Below, one piece after another: positions 35,987 through 45,785 of a DNA stretch of 64,000 nt. The notes under the pieces are model-generated. The model was not told where the DNA came from, did no database searches, and worked only from the letters and a program-made list of their open reading frames with translations. The position numbers were made by a program, and so were the translations under genes. Within the stretch, counting starts at the first letter, position 1. Each line of letters starts with the position of its first letter. Source of the stretch: HXMU1420-13 sp965601825 (GTDB lineage Bacteria > Bacteroidota > Rhodothermia > Balneolales > Balneolaceae); contig OZ271839.1 in assembly GCA_965601825.1 (NCBI GenBank), positions 2,914,001-2,978,000 of the forward strand. The letters are read 5' to 3'.

Positions 35987-37384
35987 TTAGTAGAAGTAGA
36001 TATTATCTAAGATAAAGTTAGGACCACCAGTTATGATTATTGCTCCTAAATTATCTTTCTGATTAGTAATATTTCCGGCTAGTGGAATTTCAAATTGTGT
36101 CCACTGCCCTACCGTTAAACCTGACAATGTTTGACGATAATCCGCATCATCAACTTCTGGGTTACCGTTGAAAATGTTGGTATTTATTACACCATTATCG
36201 CCAATATCACGAATCTGAATTCCTACTGAAACACCCGGATCTTGCACATAAACATCAACATGCATAAATGAAAGATCTGTTGCATCAACAGTACTGTTAA
36301 AGATAATACCAGTGAAGTTATTATTGGTATAATTCAAAACTGTACCATTACTTGTAGTTAAGACATCTGTTTGAGTCGTTGATCCACCAAATGCTGGATT
36401 AAAGTTACTACCGGTTTCATCAGTGTAAGCATCACTAAAGATAGACTTTACGTCAGCTGCATTTTGTGCTGGATCCGGAGATGCTGCAAGCTCACCTAAT
36501 GAAGTTACTTCCAGTGAACCAACGGCAGCATTGCCACTCAAAGTAGCAGTTATTGTTGCAGAACCAGATCCTACAACAGATACTACCCCAAGATCACTAA
36601 CTGTTGCAACTGAAGCATCTGAAGAAGTGAAATCAAAGTAACTTGGCGCTGCAACCACAGTAATGTCTTGCGCAGGAGCTTCACCTTCAGGCACATAATT
36701 AACTGTATAATTTAGACCAGTAAGTGTGGTACTAGATCCAACAAACGAAGTAAGATTGCTTTGAGCAGCACCTAATATAGTTGGTCGTACCTGACCGAAA
36801 GAACCTAATCTTTCAAACTGAAGATCATCTATCCAGAAAGAATAGCCGAATCCACCAGTTTCTTGAGTACCGGCAGAAAACCAGAATACACCTCTTTCAT
36901 CAGTAAGCTGAGATGGATCCGGGATAGGAATTACAACCTTTTCCCAGTTCGTACCCAAAGTAACAGCTGTTCTGGTTACAAGAAATTCATTTTCTTCGAA
37001 GTCTTGTCCAAAACCGAACTCTCCAATATTCACGCCTTGAGATGAACGGGCATAGAAAGTAAGGGCATCATAACCTGATAAGTCTCTTCCTGAACCGTCT
37101 ATTCTAAAGATTGCACCAGCAAAATTACCAGCTGGGTCATTAGAATTTGGTACATCGAAACGAATCGACGAATTACTTTCAAAACCTACGTTCTCATCAA
37201 CTGAGAAGACATCAGGACGAGCGCCTAGAAATGGAAAGTAAAAATCACTACCCATCCCATTAAATCCTTCAGAAAATACTACCGGATCCTGGGATAATGT
37301 AGGCTCTTCAAGCCCGTCTAAAGATCGTTCACACCCTGCAAAGACAAAAAGTGCAACTAAACTCGCAGTAAAAATCTGCTTCAT
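35987..37384 (-). CDS. Surface glycan-binding lipoprotein with Ig-like linker domain
   Basis: A 465-residue lipoprotein (signal ending VALFVFAGC). The N-terminal beta-sandwich (about 35-205) carries CBM-like sequence (RFDVPNSNDPAGNFAGAIFR, LSGYDALTFYARSSQG, FWIDDLQFERLG). It is followed by a bacterial Ig-like (BIG2-type) domain (about 210-300, FDFTSSDASVATVSDLGVVS) and a C-terminal binding module (about 305-465, DVKSIFSDAYTDETG...FILDNIYFY). The last module is the same type as in the T9SS protein at 24342-26198. It looks like a SusE/F or surface-glycan-binding protein for the locus. It is adjacent to the glycosidase/barrel gene with a 37-base gap. An alternative start lies 8 codons upstream at 37408. 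Confidence 0.7.
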   Translation of the reverse strand: MKQIFTASLVALFVFAGCERSLDGLEEPTLSQDPVVFSEGFNGMGSDFYFPFLGARPDVFSVDENVGFESNSSIRFDVPNSNDPAGNFAGAIFRIDGSGRDLSGYDALTFYARSSQGVNIGEFGFGQDFEENEFLVTRTAVTLGTNWEKVVIPIPDPSQLTDERGVFWFSAGTQETGGFGYSFWIDDLQFERLGSFGQVRPTILGAAQSNLTSFVGSSTTLTGLNYTVNYVPEGEAPAQDITVVAAPSYFDFTSSDASVATVSDLGVVSVVGSGSATITATLSGNAAVGSLEVTSLGELAASPDPAQNAADVKSIFSDAYTDETGSNFNPAFGGSTTQTDVLTTSNGTVLNYTNNNFTGIIFNSTVDATDLSFMHVDVYVQDPGVSVGIQIRDIGDNGVINTNIFNGNPEVDDADYRQTLSGLTVGQWTQFEIPLAGNITNQKDNLGAIIITGGPNFILDNIYFY

Positions 37385-37421
37385 ATTATTTAAATAAAAG
37401 TTTTTCATTTACTTATCTCGC

Positions 37422-40400
37422 TTAATTTCTAATGTCGATTTGGATGTATGTTCTGAATTCCCACTCAGAACCATCAGTTAGTGAAGTTACTCCTGGAATT
37501 GGAGTTACTTGACCAGTTGCCTGATCAACAGTTACTTGCGAGTATCTCGGAGAATATTGATCCAAGGTTCTATAAGTACCACGGATACCTAAACGAGTGG
37601 TTGGCATATCAAACCAGTCTGGCTTTCCAAGTGTAGTTGAGAAATCAAGCATTGCTTGCATTGGATAGGTTTGATTGAAGTCACGATGATAATCGAAAGG
37701 ACCAAAGTCGTTCAATTTGAAGAAAGTATTCAGTTTAACATTCTTGTAGATCATGCGAACATCTGTACCAAATCTCGAGATTTTTCTCGGATCGTTACCG
37801 TTAGCCTGAGCATCACCACCATAAATGTTGGCAACAAAACCAAAGTCACGGCTTAGTTTAGAAACTACACGTGCATTTACTTCAAGTAGATCTTCTGCAG
37901 GTACAGAGCCATCGAATGCGAAAGTAGTTCTACCATCAGGGAAGATACCAATTGCAGCATCCATTTCAGTTGGTAAGTGTCTATAAACGACACCTAAACT
38001 TATGGCTAGGCGAGCATCTTCAGATCGATCGCTATCCCAGTTATACATCCAGGTACCTGGTGTTGGATCCCATGTAAGCACTAATTCACCTGCTACTTGC
38101 TCCCGATTACCTCGAACAGCAAAAGGATCATCAATAATATTTCTAGGTCTTGCACCACCAGTTAAACCTGATGGAATTGGTCCTTCGATTGGCTTTTGCC
38201 ATAAGAAGTTTGGAGCAATTTGAATATCACCGATAGTGTATGTTAAACCTGAAAGAACATTGTACTGGTTTCCACTACCACTGTCTTTTAGTCTCCAACC
38301 GGTGAAAGTTATTGTTTGGTCGTAACCACCGTTTGCAACTAAGCCCATTACTGAACCTTGTGCGTACCAGTTAAACTTACCACCCTCATAAGTCAACTTT
38401 AGCTTTCCACCCCAGTTATCTGAAGCTTTAATTTCATCAACTCTTACGTCATAAGTTCCATCAGAACGCTCTCTGGCAAGCTGGAATTCACGACCGACTA
38501 AAGGCTCACCAGCCCAAAGACCACCAATATGTACCCCTAATTTACCGTATTCGCGCTCGGCATATAAAGATACACGTCTCGTTTTAGGTTGAGGGATGGC
38601 AAAAGAACTCTCTGCGTTACCTTGTTGCTCAATATCTTCATGATAAATTGCAGTAACATCGAAGTTCATAAAGTTGTTGTCATACTTTAAAAGTACAGCC
38701 GGGTTAGCTCCCCACCATAATTCAGGCCCAAAAGCTGCTGTCCAGTTTTTATACTGTCTACGACCTTCTATCTCAAATCCAAATGGTGCAGTACCATTGT
38801 AGATATCAATATTTGGACCGTAATTTGCTTCTGGATAAAGGCCGAAGAAGTCACCCTCGTAACCCCAGTGGTAATGTCCTGTTCTGTAGAAACCTTCTAG
38901 TTGGAAATACTTATTTGTCCACTGATATTCAGCACTATAAATCGCAACTCTGTTTGCAGAATTAAGTGTTACATCTTCTCGCTGACCTTCAAGGGCGAGT
39001 GCTCTACCACGATTTTCATAGAATAACTCATCAATAGGGTTGCCAGGCACAGTACCTAAAATATTAGCAACAATATTACCTCTGATGTTTGGAGCAGGAT
39101 TCGCTTCTAAACCTATATAAAATGATTCAAAGTGATCAAATCCTAATTGATTTGGATACTCATCGGCATTTGCATCTACATCTTCAGGTGTAGTGATTCT
39201 AGTACCACCAGTATTATAGGTTCTGAAATCAGCTGTAAACTGACTTAATTTGATAATATCAGCTGATGATCCTTGTAAGGCTGCTTTGTCGCCTCTCGCT
39301 CGTAATGCTGCACCCTCAACAGATATTGCATCAAAATACATTCTCATATCACTTAGAGATGCATTTTCTCCGTAAATATCATATTGGTGAGCTTCCTGAA
39401 GAACGTAGTAAGCTGCACGCGGGAATAGTTCATAATATCCGAGTGGATTAGTTGGGCCTTTTGCAGTAATCCCAAACCACTCTTCATTCATGTTATTCTC
39501 GCCATCAGCAAAATCATACTGATAACCACCATTTGCCCATGATGCATTGATATCATGAACATCTAGATTGTCAGTCTGTCCATATTTCCACCAACCATCA
39601 CTAAACTGGAAAGTAAATCCACCAATAGAGTTATTTGCTCTTCCCATACCGGCGGCATTTTCATAAACGTCTAACCAGTTTCTTTTCTGTACATAAGCCT
39701 GCTCAGATTGTGCTTCTGTTAATGTTCTTGCATTAAATGCATCAACACCAAATTCTGTTAATAAAACAGGCTTATCATAGTCTCTGGCAATTACATCGAA
39801 CATATCAGTGAATGTCTCACCACGGTATGTATTAACCCCAAAAATGTCTACATCAGGAGCTAACTCAACAATATGCTCCAGAAATAACACATCACCATTA
39901 CATAATGCAACTGGTCTTGTTGGATCAATTGCCTTCATTGCAATAGCTGCATCATTCATCAATTTATACATAGGACGTCCACGAGTTTCACCTACGTATG
40001 CTCTTTCTTCATCAGCATCCGGGAAATCTTCTGTTTCGGCACCTGCCCAGAAAAGACCATAGTTATTTTCGTTACCTAGTAGGTAAAGAAGCAGACCTTT
40101 AACACCCTTGTATCTACGAGCCTCTTCAGTAACTTCATCAAGTAACAGTTCCATTGTTCTTGGGTCGTCATACTCGGTTACAGCTACCCACGTACCATCT
40201 ATTGTTAATCCATAACGACCAAAAGAGTGGTTTAACATTGTGTAGATACCGTAGTTCTCATATATATATGTAATCCATTCAGGTTGAATACCTGAGTATA
40301 CACGAATTACATTAACCCCCATATTCTGGAGTAAACCCATTTCATAGTCTAGTGCATTCTTGATAAAGTCTGGTGATTGATTCCAAAGACTATATGAATA

Positions 40401-40577
40401 GTTTGTTCCTCTAGGAAAGTAATCCCAGTTCATACCGTTAACCATAAATGGTTCACCATCAACAAATAGTTTCCATCCGTCTTGGTCTTTCTCTACCGTA
40501 ACTTGTTCTTGTGCTTGAACTTGAAGAGATAGAGAGAAGGCAAGAAGAATTATAAAAAACGAAGTAATTTTTCTCAT
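37422..40577 (-). CDS. Clan GH-A glycosidase fused to a putative outer-membrane beta-barrel
   Basis: A 1,051-residue protein; the ATG at 40577 places a good signal peptide first (MRKITSFFIILLAFSLSLQV, cleaved near QAQ). An earlier in-frame ATG at 40631 would add 18 implausible residues. Residues about 25-420 form a TIM barrel with a GH2-like entry (KLFVDGEPFMVNGMNWDYFP), the acid/base E170 in LLGNENNYGLF and the likely nucleophile E275 in VLLTEFGVDAF. Residues about 450-1051 are alternating aromatic strands (for example YFQLEGFYRTGHYHWGY, VSLYAEREYGKLGVHIGG) ending in TYIQIDIRN, the look of an outer-membrane barrel or porin. It is the first gene of the glycan operon. Possibly a surface-held beta-glucanase or glucanosyltransferase; the substrate is unknown and the barrel is inferred from pattern alone. 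Confidence 0.65.
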   Translation of the reverse strand: MRKITSFFIILLAFSLSLQVQAQEQVTVEKDQDGWKLFVDGEPFMVNGMNWDYFPRGTNYSYSLWNQSPDFIKNALDYEMGLLQNMGVNVIRVYSGIQPEWITYIYENYGIYTMLNHSFGRYGLTIDGTWVAVTEYDDPRTMELLLDEVTEEARRYKGVKGLLLYLLGNENNYGLFWAGAETEDFPDADEERAYVGETRGRPMYKLMNDAAIAMKAIDPTRPVALCNGDVLFLEHIVELAPDVDIFGVNTYRGETFTDMFDVIARDYDKPVLLTEFGVDAFNARTLTEAQSEQAYVQKRNWLDVYENAAGMGRANNSIGGFTFQFSDGWWKYGQTDNLDVHDINASWANGGYQYDFADGENNMNEEWFGITAKGPTNPLGYYELFPRAAYYVLQEAHQYDIYGENASLSDMRMYFDAISVEGAALRARGDKAALQGSSADIIKLSQFTADFRTYNTGGTRITTPEDVDANADEYPNQLGFDHFESFYIGLEANPAPNIRGNIVANILGTVPGNPIDELFYENRGRALALEGQREDVTLNSANRVAIYSAEYQWTNKYFQLEGFYRTGHYHWGYEGDFFGLYPEANYGPNIDIYNGTAPFGFEIEGRRQYKNWTAAFGPELWWGANPAVLLKYDNNFMNFDVTAIYHEDIEQQGNAESSFAIPQPKTRRVSLYAEREYGKLGVHIGGLWAGEPLVGREFQLARERSDGTYDVRVDEIKASDNWGGKLKLTYEGGKFNWYAQGSVMGLVANGGYDQTITFTGWRLKDSGSGNQYNVLSGLTYTIGDIQIAPNFLWQKPIEGPIPSGLTGGARPRNIIDDPFAVRGNREQVAGELVLTWDPTPGTWMYNWDSDRSEDARLAISLGVVYRHLPTEMDAAIGIFPDGRTTFAFDGSVPAEDLLEVNARVVSKLSRDFGFVANIYGGDAQANGNDPRKISRFGTDVRMIYKNVKLNTFFKLNDFGPFDYHRDFNQTYPMQAMLDFSTTLGKPDWFDMPTTRLGIRGTYRTLDQYSPRYSQVTVDQATGQVTPIPGVTSLTDGSEWEFRTYIQIDIRN

Positions 40578-41131
40578 GTTAGGTTGGTTAGTTCGTTTGC
40601 ATGAATAGCAACGTTTATAAATAAGCTCCAACTAGATAGTTAGATATTGTGAAGAGAATATGTGTGAGAGAGCACAAATTCAAGATTTAAATTGTATATA
40701 TACGCACCATGAAACCGCTTTTCTGACCTTAAAACAATGAATAGCAACCTATTAAACCATATTTATGTGGTTTATTTTTTTTAAAAATATCACCGCTGTA
40801 AGGCTCTTGTATATATTTTTTATAGGTATTCTGAGGAACTATTCTAAAAAAGAAGATCAATTTTTGAATTGGAGAAATTCAATTCTGATATCAACCGATT
40901 GAATTTTTCAAATATCTAAATACATTTAATATCAATTATTTAAATATTTTTTCCAGGTTTCATGTAATAAAATAGACTTCTGAGTTATCAGATATATGAA
41001 CCGGTTAGTGGAAAGGTGTCCATTTGCAAGATATTGCTAAATCTGAATTGATAGATATACCAACTGAATCTTAAAAACTAAAAACCTGTATGATCATAAT
41101 TCGGGTACATCTAATCATAATTTGGCTTTAA
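40578..41131. other. Divergent promoter region of the glycan operon (intergenic)
   Basis: These 554 AT-rich bases lie between the minus-strand glycan operon and the plus-strand beta-lactamase-like gene. One LacI-operator-like site is at 40710-40723. A palindromic AACCGGTT core at 40999-41006 (in TATGAACCGGTTAGTG), about 125 bases before the plus-strand gene, is a weaker candidate. I see no reading frame or structural RNA. Confidence 0.5.
40710..40723 (-). promoter_or_regulatory. LacI-type operator-like site before the glycan operon
   Basis: On the operon strand this reads GAAAAGCGGTTTCA, matching TGAAANCGNTTTCA at 12 of 14 positions and sharing AAAGCGGTT with the susC site at 17338-17351. 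It is 133 bases upstream of the ATG at 40577. A TATATA segment just downstream (around 40697-40702) could be a -10 element, which would put the site over the -35 region. Confidence 0.45.
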
Positions 41132-42607
41132 ATGCAAAGATATAAATCGTGGTATATTCCATTATTTTTAGGAATCGTTCTCTACACATTTTCCACAAAT
41201 TGTTCTAAAGAATTCAAAATCAGCAATGTTCAGAAAGCTGAAGAAATCACAAACTCATATGTTGATAGTCTTAGATTTTCAGGGAGTATTTTAGTAGCAA
41301 AATCTGATACCGTATTATTCAGTATAGATAGTGGATTTCAGGATTATAAGAATGCAATTCCCAATCACTCGGATACAAAATTCCGATTAGCCTCATTATC
41401 TAAGCAGTTTACAGCAGCAGCCTTGCTGATTCTTGAACAAAATGGAGTTGTCGATTTTGATACTCCTATAAACAATTATCTAAATTCTGTTGAATCCGAG
41501 CTTTTTAAGAAAATCACAATTCACCATTTATTATCCCACTCAAGCGGTTTGGGTCGTGATATTGAATCTATCAGTTTTGATGAACTTAGTCAGTCTTTCG
41601 TCGCTTTGGATTCATTAATCAATTTAATAGCTGTTTCTGAACTCATTTTCGAGCCAGGTGAATCTTGGGCTTATTCGAATTTAGGATATACCGTTGCTGC
41701 AGCTGTAATCGAAGAAGTATCAGAAAAAGATTATGGAACCGTTTTGAATGAAATCATTTTCTCCCCTCTTGGTATGATCAATTCCGGTCATGAAGATTCA
41801 AGATTTGATATCACTGACAGTGCAAATGGACATGTAAGTTTCCCAAACGGTGTTCGGGGCGCTAGGTATGAAGACAAATCCTATGTTATTGGAGGAGGAT
41901 CAATCTATTCGACATCCAGCGATCTTCATATCTGGGGACAAGAAATCATAAATGGATCACTTTTTTCAGAGAAATCAAAAGAAAGATTATTCGAGTATCA
42001 AGCAGGTCGATACAGCTACGGTTGGTTTGTCGGGGAATATGTTTGGTATCCAGTTACAGATTCCAACACTGGTGCAAATATTCACCATTCTGGAGGAAGT
42101 CCCGGATTCGAATCAAAAATGTCTATCCTCAAAGAACATGAACTTCTGATAATAATATTGAGCAATAAATTGCCAGCCTATGCGAATGAAATCTCAAATA
42201 AAATCACAAATACTTTGCTTGGATTTTCAGACGAACAATTAGCTAAGCCAGATAATTATGAACAGTTTTTTGATGTCTTATTTGATAATGGCGTTCAGGA
42301 GGCCATCAAATTCGTAGAGCAAACAAAAGATTTGAACAGATTTCGTACCCCTACTGCAAATGATATTTACTTAATTGGTCGTGGTTACATAGATGCAAAA
42401 GAGTACGATCGAGCGATGCTAACTATGGATTACTTAATTGAAACTACGCCAGAGTGGACTTTCCCTTACCTATTTAAAGCAACAATATTTGAAGAAACAC
42501 AAAGACCGGAAGAGGCTATCATCTTTTATGAAAAGGTTCTGGAGATAAACCCAAATCAATCAAATGCAATAAACAGCTTAATTAAATTGAAACAACATGA
42601 TAGATAA
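41132..42607 (+). CDS. Class C beta-lactamase-like serine hydrolase with C-terminal TPR
   Basis: A 491-residue lipoprotein-like protein (signal near YTFSTNC). The serine hydrolase domain (about 35-360) has the SxxK motif S88-LSK91, the Y181-S-N triad and a late HHSGG motif (about 312-316) replacing KTG. A tetratricopeptide-like region (about 415-491, SYLFKATIFEETQRPEEAII-type helix pairs) follows. This layout is common among Bacteroidota serine hydrolases related to esterases or peptidases; true beta-lactamase activity is not implied. It reads away from the glycan operon and is followed by an AraC gene. The function in context is unknown. Confidence 0.75.
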   Translation: MQRYKSWYIPLFLGIVLYTFSTNCSKEFKISNVQKAEEITNSYVDSLRFSGSILVAKSDTVLFSIDSGFQDYKNAIPNHSDTKFRLASLSKQFTAAALLILEQNGVVDFDTPINNYLNSVESELFKKITIHHLLSHSSGLGRDIESISFDELSQSFVALDSLINLIAVSELIFEPGESWAYSNLGYTVAAAVIEEVSEKDYGTVLNEIIFSPLGMINSGHEDSRFDITDSANGHVSFPNGVRGARYEDKSYVIGGGSIYSTSSDLHIWGQEIINGSLFSEKSKERLFEYQAGRYSYGWFVGEYVWYPVTDSNTGANIHHSGGSPGFESKMSILKEHELLIIILSNKLPAYANEISNKITNTLLGFSDEQLAKPDNYEQFFDVLFDNGVQEAIKFVEQTKDLNRFRTPTANDIYLIGRGYIDAKEYDRAMLTMDYLIETTPEWTFPYLFKATIFEETQRPEEAIIFYEKVLEINPNQSNAINSLIKLKQHDR

Positions 42608-42715
42608 AATAAGCTATTTAGGTTCATTTAGTTAAACCTTTAATAAATCATAAAGATTGTAATTGTTTAAAACTATTTAGGTCAAATTCAGTCATATTAT
42701 GAAAAGCTTTTTCTT

Positions 42716-43621
42716 ATGTCAGACTTCAACGACTCAATAATTTATCTAGACAATAGTAAACTAGATGATGCATTCCCTCCGATGTTTACTAATAATCTGT
42801 TCACTTCGAAGGGAAAGACTCCTGATAATTACAGTGGTTTCGAATACATTTCTAATTTCTCTTTTAAGCATATGATTTGTGGGGAAGAGAAATTCGTTAT
42901 CGATGATCAGGAAATTGCCATTACTGATGGAGAATCACTGACAATTAATGATAAAACTGACACAACCTTTCTCTATGAAGATGGAAAAGCCATAAGCATT
43001 TTTATTGATCCTTCAATCATATACGATATTCATCGCGTCTTGGAAAATGAAGAGAGAGCAATTGAGTATCCATTTGAGGATAATCCTGAAGTAATTCGCC
43101 TGTATGATAGCCCCTCAAAAATTAAGTCACCTAAACTGAATAAACTTGTTGATGTAGTTCTTGGTGAATCCAATCCCGTTATAACTATAGATTTCTATTA
43201 CGAGTTTGCACTCGAATTACTGACTATACATAATTCAATGTTTTCTAAAATAAATCGATTGAGTGCTACAAAACTTGCTACCAGAAAAGAATTATATAGG
43301 CGAATTGAAATTGCCAGGGACTTTATGAGAAGTAATCTATCCAGGAGCTTTAATTTGGATGAATTATCCAGAGTATCATGTATCTCAAAATTTCATTTAA
43401 TCAGAATTTTTAAAGAAGTTTTTGATACTACTCCGCATAAGTATTTTATAAATGCGAAAGTTAAAGCAGCAAAAGAATACTATTTAAAGAATAATTGCGA
43501 AGATTCTATAGAGAATTTAGCCCATACTTTTGGGTATCCTGATTCAGCAACCTTTAGTAAACAATTTAAATCAGTGCTAGGATATTCTCCTTCTGATTTA
43601 AAAGTAAAAAAGACTGGTTAA
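42716..43621 (+). CDS. AraC-family transcriptional regulator
   Basis: A 301-residue soluble protein. An N-terminal cupin-like sensing half (about 1-180) has no membrane segment. The C-terminal AraC double HTH (about 190-300) includes RRIEIARDFMRSNLSRSFNL, the first recognition unit ISKFHLIRIFKEVFDTTPHK, and the second unit TFGYPDSATFSKQFKSVLGYSP. The HTH has the canonical P..Y and GY.D...F..FK signatures. It is in a plus-strand cluster after the serine hydrolase and before the penicillin-acylase-like gene and may regulate one of them; no target site is visible to me. Confidence 0.85.
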   Translation: MSDFNDSIIYLDNSKLDDAFPPMFTNNLFTSKGKTPDNYSGFEYISNFSFKHMICGEEKFVIDDQEIAITDGESLTINDKTDTTFLYEDGKAISIFIDPSIIYDIHRVLENEERAIEYPFEDNPEVIRLYDSPSKIKSPKLNKLVDVVLGESNPVITIDFYYEFALELLTIHNSMFSKINRLSATKLATRKELYRRIEIARDFMRSNLSRSFNLDELSRVSCISKFHLIRIFKEVFDTTPHKYFINAKVKAAKEYYLKNNCEDSIENLAHTFGYPDSATFSKQFKSVLGYSPSDLKVKKTG

Positions 43622-43787
43622 CAAACCTCCAATTCAGTCTTTAAAAGCAATATTGAATAGCGTTTAGCAATAGTTGACATATAGAGTTTTTAATTCTTTT
43701 GTATCTGACAAGAGGCCTTTTATTTACTCAAATCATCGTCAACAGAAGATTAGTCTATTACTACAAACTACTTTTTCAAGGGATCAA

Positions 43788-45779
43788 ATGAATAAACTTA
43801 TTTCATTCAAAATCAGCTCGCTTTTTTTCGTCCTAATTACATTTAGTTTAGCTTCCAATGCGCAGACTTCAATTACATGGGACGAATGGCAAGTTCCTCA
43901 CATTACTTCCGATAATGTTGATTCACTGTATTTCCATCTCGGATTCGCACAAATGGAATTACATGCAAATCTGATCTTAAAAAATTATGGACAATCACGA
44001 GGTAAAGCATCGGAATATTGGGGAAGTGAACATAATGGAAAAGATCATCTAATTTGGAAATTGAATATACCTTATCGTGCCTCTGAATGGTATGATCTAC
44101 AATCGGATGAAAATAAAAGAACAATAAATGCATTTGTTGATGGTATAAATCATTTTGCATCAGTGAATCCTGATAGGATTAATTCTGAAATGAAACAAGT
44201 TTTACCTGTTAAGGTTGAAGATATTTTTTCATTTCTACAAACTTCCTACCATCTAAATGTAGGTGCATTCAATCTTCAATCTAATTTGGAAAACTGGAAA
44301 AGCGCCGGATCAAATGCCTGGGCTATTAGCCCGGAAAAGTCAGCTTCTGGTAATTCTATGCTCATGATGCAACCGCATCCACCATGGTTGGATGAATACC
44401 GATTTACTGAATTTCATCTGACACATCCTGAATTCAATGTTTATGGAATTGCAACAGTTGGACAACCTACTATCGCAATGGGCTTCAATGAACACTTAGG
44501 CTGGGGACTTACTTTCAATCAAGTAGATGCACATGACCTTATTGAAGTCGAGAAAAAAGAAGATGGTTATTTATTTGATGGTGAAATACTGAAGTTTGAT
44601 TCTACTCCTTATCAATTTACCACAAATGATGAATCTGGAACTAGAATTGAGGAAGGGTTTATCAAGAAATCAATCCATGGCTATGTGATTGAGGAAACAC
44701 AAGAGACTGCACTGATTCTTAGGTTATCCGGTCTGGATCGTCCATTTATGGCTGATCAATTCTTTAATATGATGAAATCTGAAAATCGTCAGCAGTTTGA
44801 AGAGGCATTAACATCATTACAATTACCACTTCAGAATATAGTTTATGCAGATAAAGCTGGGGAGATACTTTATGTATATAATGGCATAGTTCCAAAGCGT
44901 TCTATTGACAATTATGGTTACTGGAATCAAATACTGGATGGATCCGATCCTAATAATTTAGTGCAGGAGTACTTTGAGTATTCTGAACTTCCAAAGTTTG
45001 CAAATCCAACTTCCGGGTTTATTGCTAATGCAAACAATTCGCCTCGTACTTCTACTTTTCCATTCGAAATACAATTAGGACAATATCCATTTTATCTAGC
45101 CCCACCCTACATGGATTTAAGGGCACAGAACAGCCTAAAATTACTATCCTCAAAACCAAAAATATCATTTGATGATATAGAAAGGTTACAAGCATCGACA
45201 CACAATTATTTGGCTGACCTTGTAATTGATGATCTAATTGAGTTTTACAATAGCAGTACTGATTCACTGATAAATGTTGCTATCTCAATACTTAAAAATT
45301 GGGATAAAACTATGGATCACAATAGCGTTGGTTCAGCATTGTTTTCCGAGTGGTTTATGAATCAGCAAGATATATTTGTTAATCCATGGAATCCTGGAGC
45401 TCCTATGGATACACCAAATACACTTTCTTTTGAAGCAAAGAATGCATTCAAAGAAACTGTCTACCGGTTCAACGATACTTATGCTGATTTAAGCTTAAGT
45501 TGGGGTGATATACACCTTATCAATTTTAATGGGAATATGTATCCATCGAACCTGGGTCTTGGTGAAATGGGAGCAATTCATGCCGGTTTCTACCATCCTC
45601 TTCCAAATGGAAGAAAAATTCTAATCGGAGGAGTCTCTTATTCGCTAATTGTTGAATTTGGAGAAGAAATTCAGGCAAAAGCACTAATGCCTTATGGGAA
45701 TTCAACAGAGAATCCTTCATCTAAACAATTAGAAATGATGCTTAGCAAGCAACTGAGAACCGTTAATTTTGAAAACTAA
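43788..45779 (+). CDS. Penicillin acylase-family Ntn hydrolase
   Basis: A 663-residue exported enzyme. The ATG at 43788 gives a signal peptide (to about residue 24, FSLASNAQ); an upstream TTG-frame start would add 38 unlikely residues. The family marks are the N-terminal WDEWQVPHITSDNVDSLYFHLGF block, the autocleavage site G-S175-N-A-W with the nucleophile Ser of the beta chain, and MQPHPP and LGWGLTFNQVDAHD after it. It probably hydrolyses an acyl-amide (for example N-acyl-homoserine lactone or an N-acyl amino compound); which one is not shown. The protein should mature to two chains cut before S175. It is shorter than most acylases (about 750-800 residues). Confidence 0.8.
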   Translation: MNKLISFKISSLFFVLITFSLASNAQTSITWDEWQVPHITSDNVDSLYFHLGFAQMELHANLILKNYGQSRGKASEYWGSEHNGKDHLIWKLNIPYRASEWYDLQSDENKRTINAFVDGINHFASVNPDRINSEMKQVLPVKVEDIFSFLQTSYHLNVGAFNLQSNLENWKSAGSNAWAISPEKSASGNSMLMMQPHPPWLDEYRFTEFHLTHPEFNVYGIATVGQPTIAMGFNEHLGWGLTFNQVDAHDLIEVEKKEDGYLFDGEILKFDSTPYQFTTNDESGTRIEEGFIKKSIHGYVIEETQETALILRLSGLDRPFMADQFFNMMKSENRQQFEEALTSLQLPLQNIVYADKAGEILYVYNGIVPKRSIDNYGYWNQILDGSDPNNLVQEYFEYSELPKFANPTSGFIANANNSPRTSTFPFEIQLGQYPFYLAPPYMDLRAQNSLKLLSSKPKISFDDIERLQASTHNYLADLVIDDLIEFYNSSTDSLINVAISILKNWDKTMDHNSVGSALFSEWFMNQQDIFVNPWNPGAPMDTPNTLSFEAKNAFKETVYRFNDTYADLSLSWGDIHLINFNGNMYPSNLGLGEMGAIHAGFYHPLPNGRKILIGGVSYSLIVEFGEEIQAKALMPYGNSTENPSSKQLEMMLSKQLRTVNFEN

Positions 45780-45785
45780 ATCCCT

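Noticed and set aside
40578..40631. Upstream ATG at 40631 for the glycosidase/barrel gene
   Set aside because: It would hide the signal peptide behind 18 residues; the ATG at 40577 is preferred.
40999..41006. AACCGGTT palindrome before the beta-lactamase-like gene
   Set aside because: Only 8 symmetric bases; too short to call an operator with any confidence.
43674..43787. Earlier TTG start for the penicillin-acylase-like gene
   Set aside because: It would put 38 charged residues in front of a clear signal peptide; the ATG at 43788 is better.
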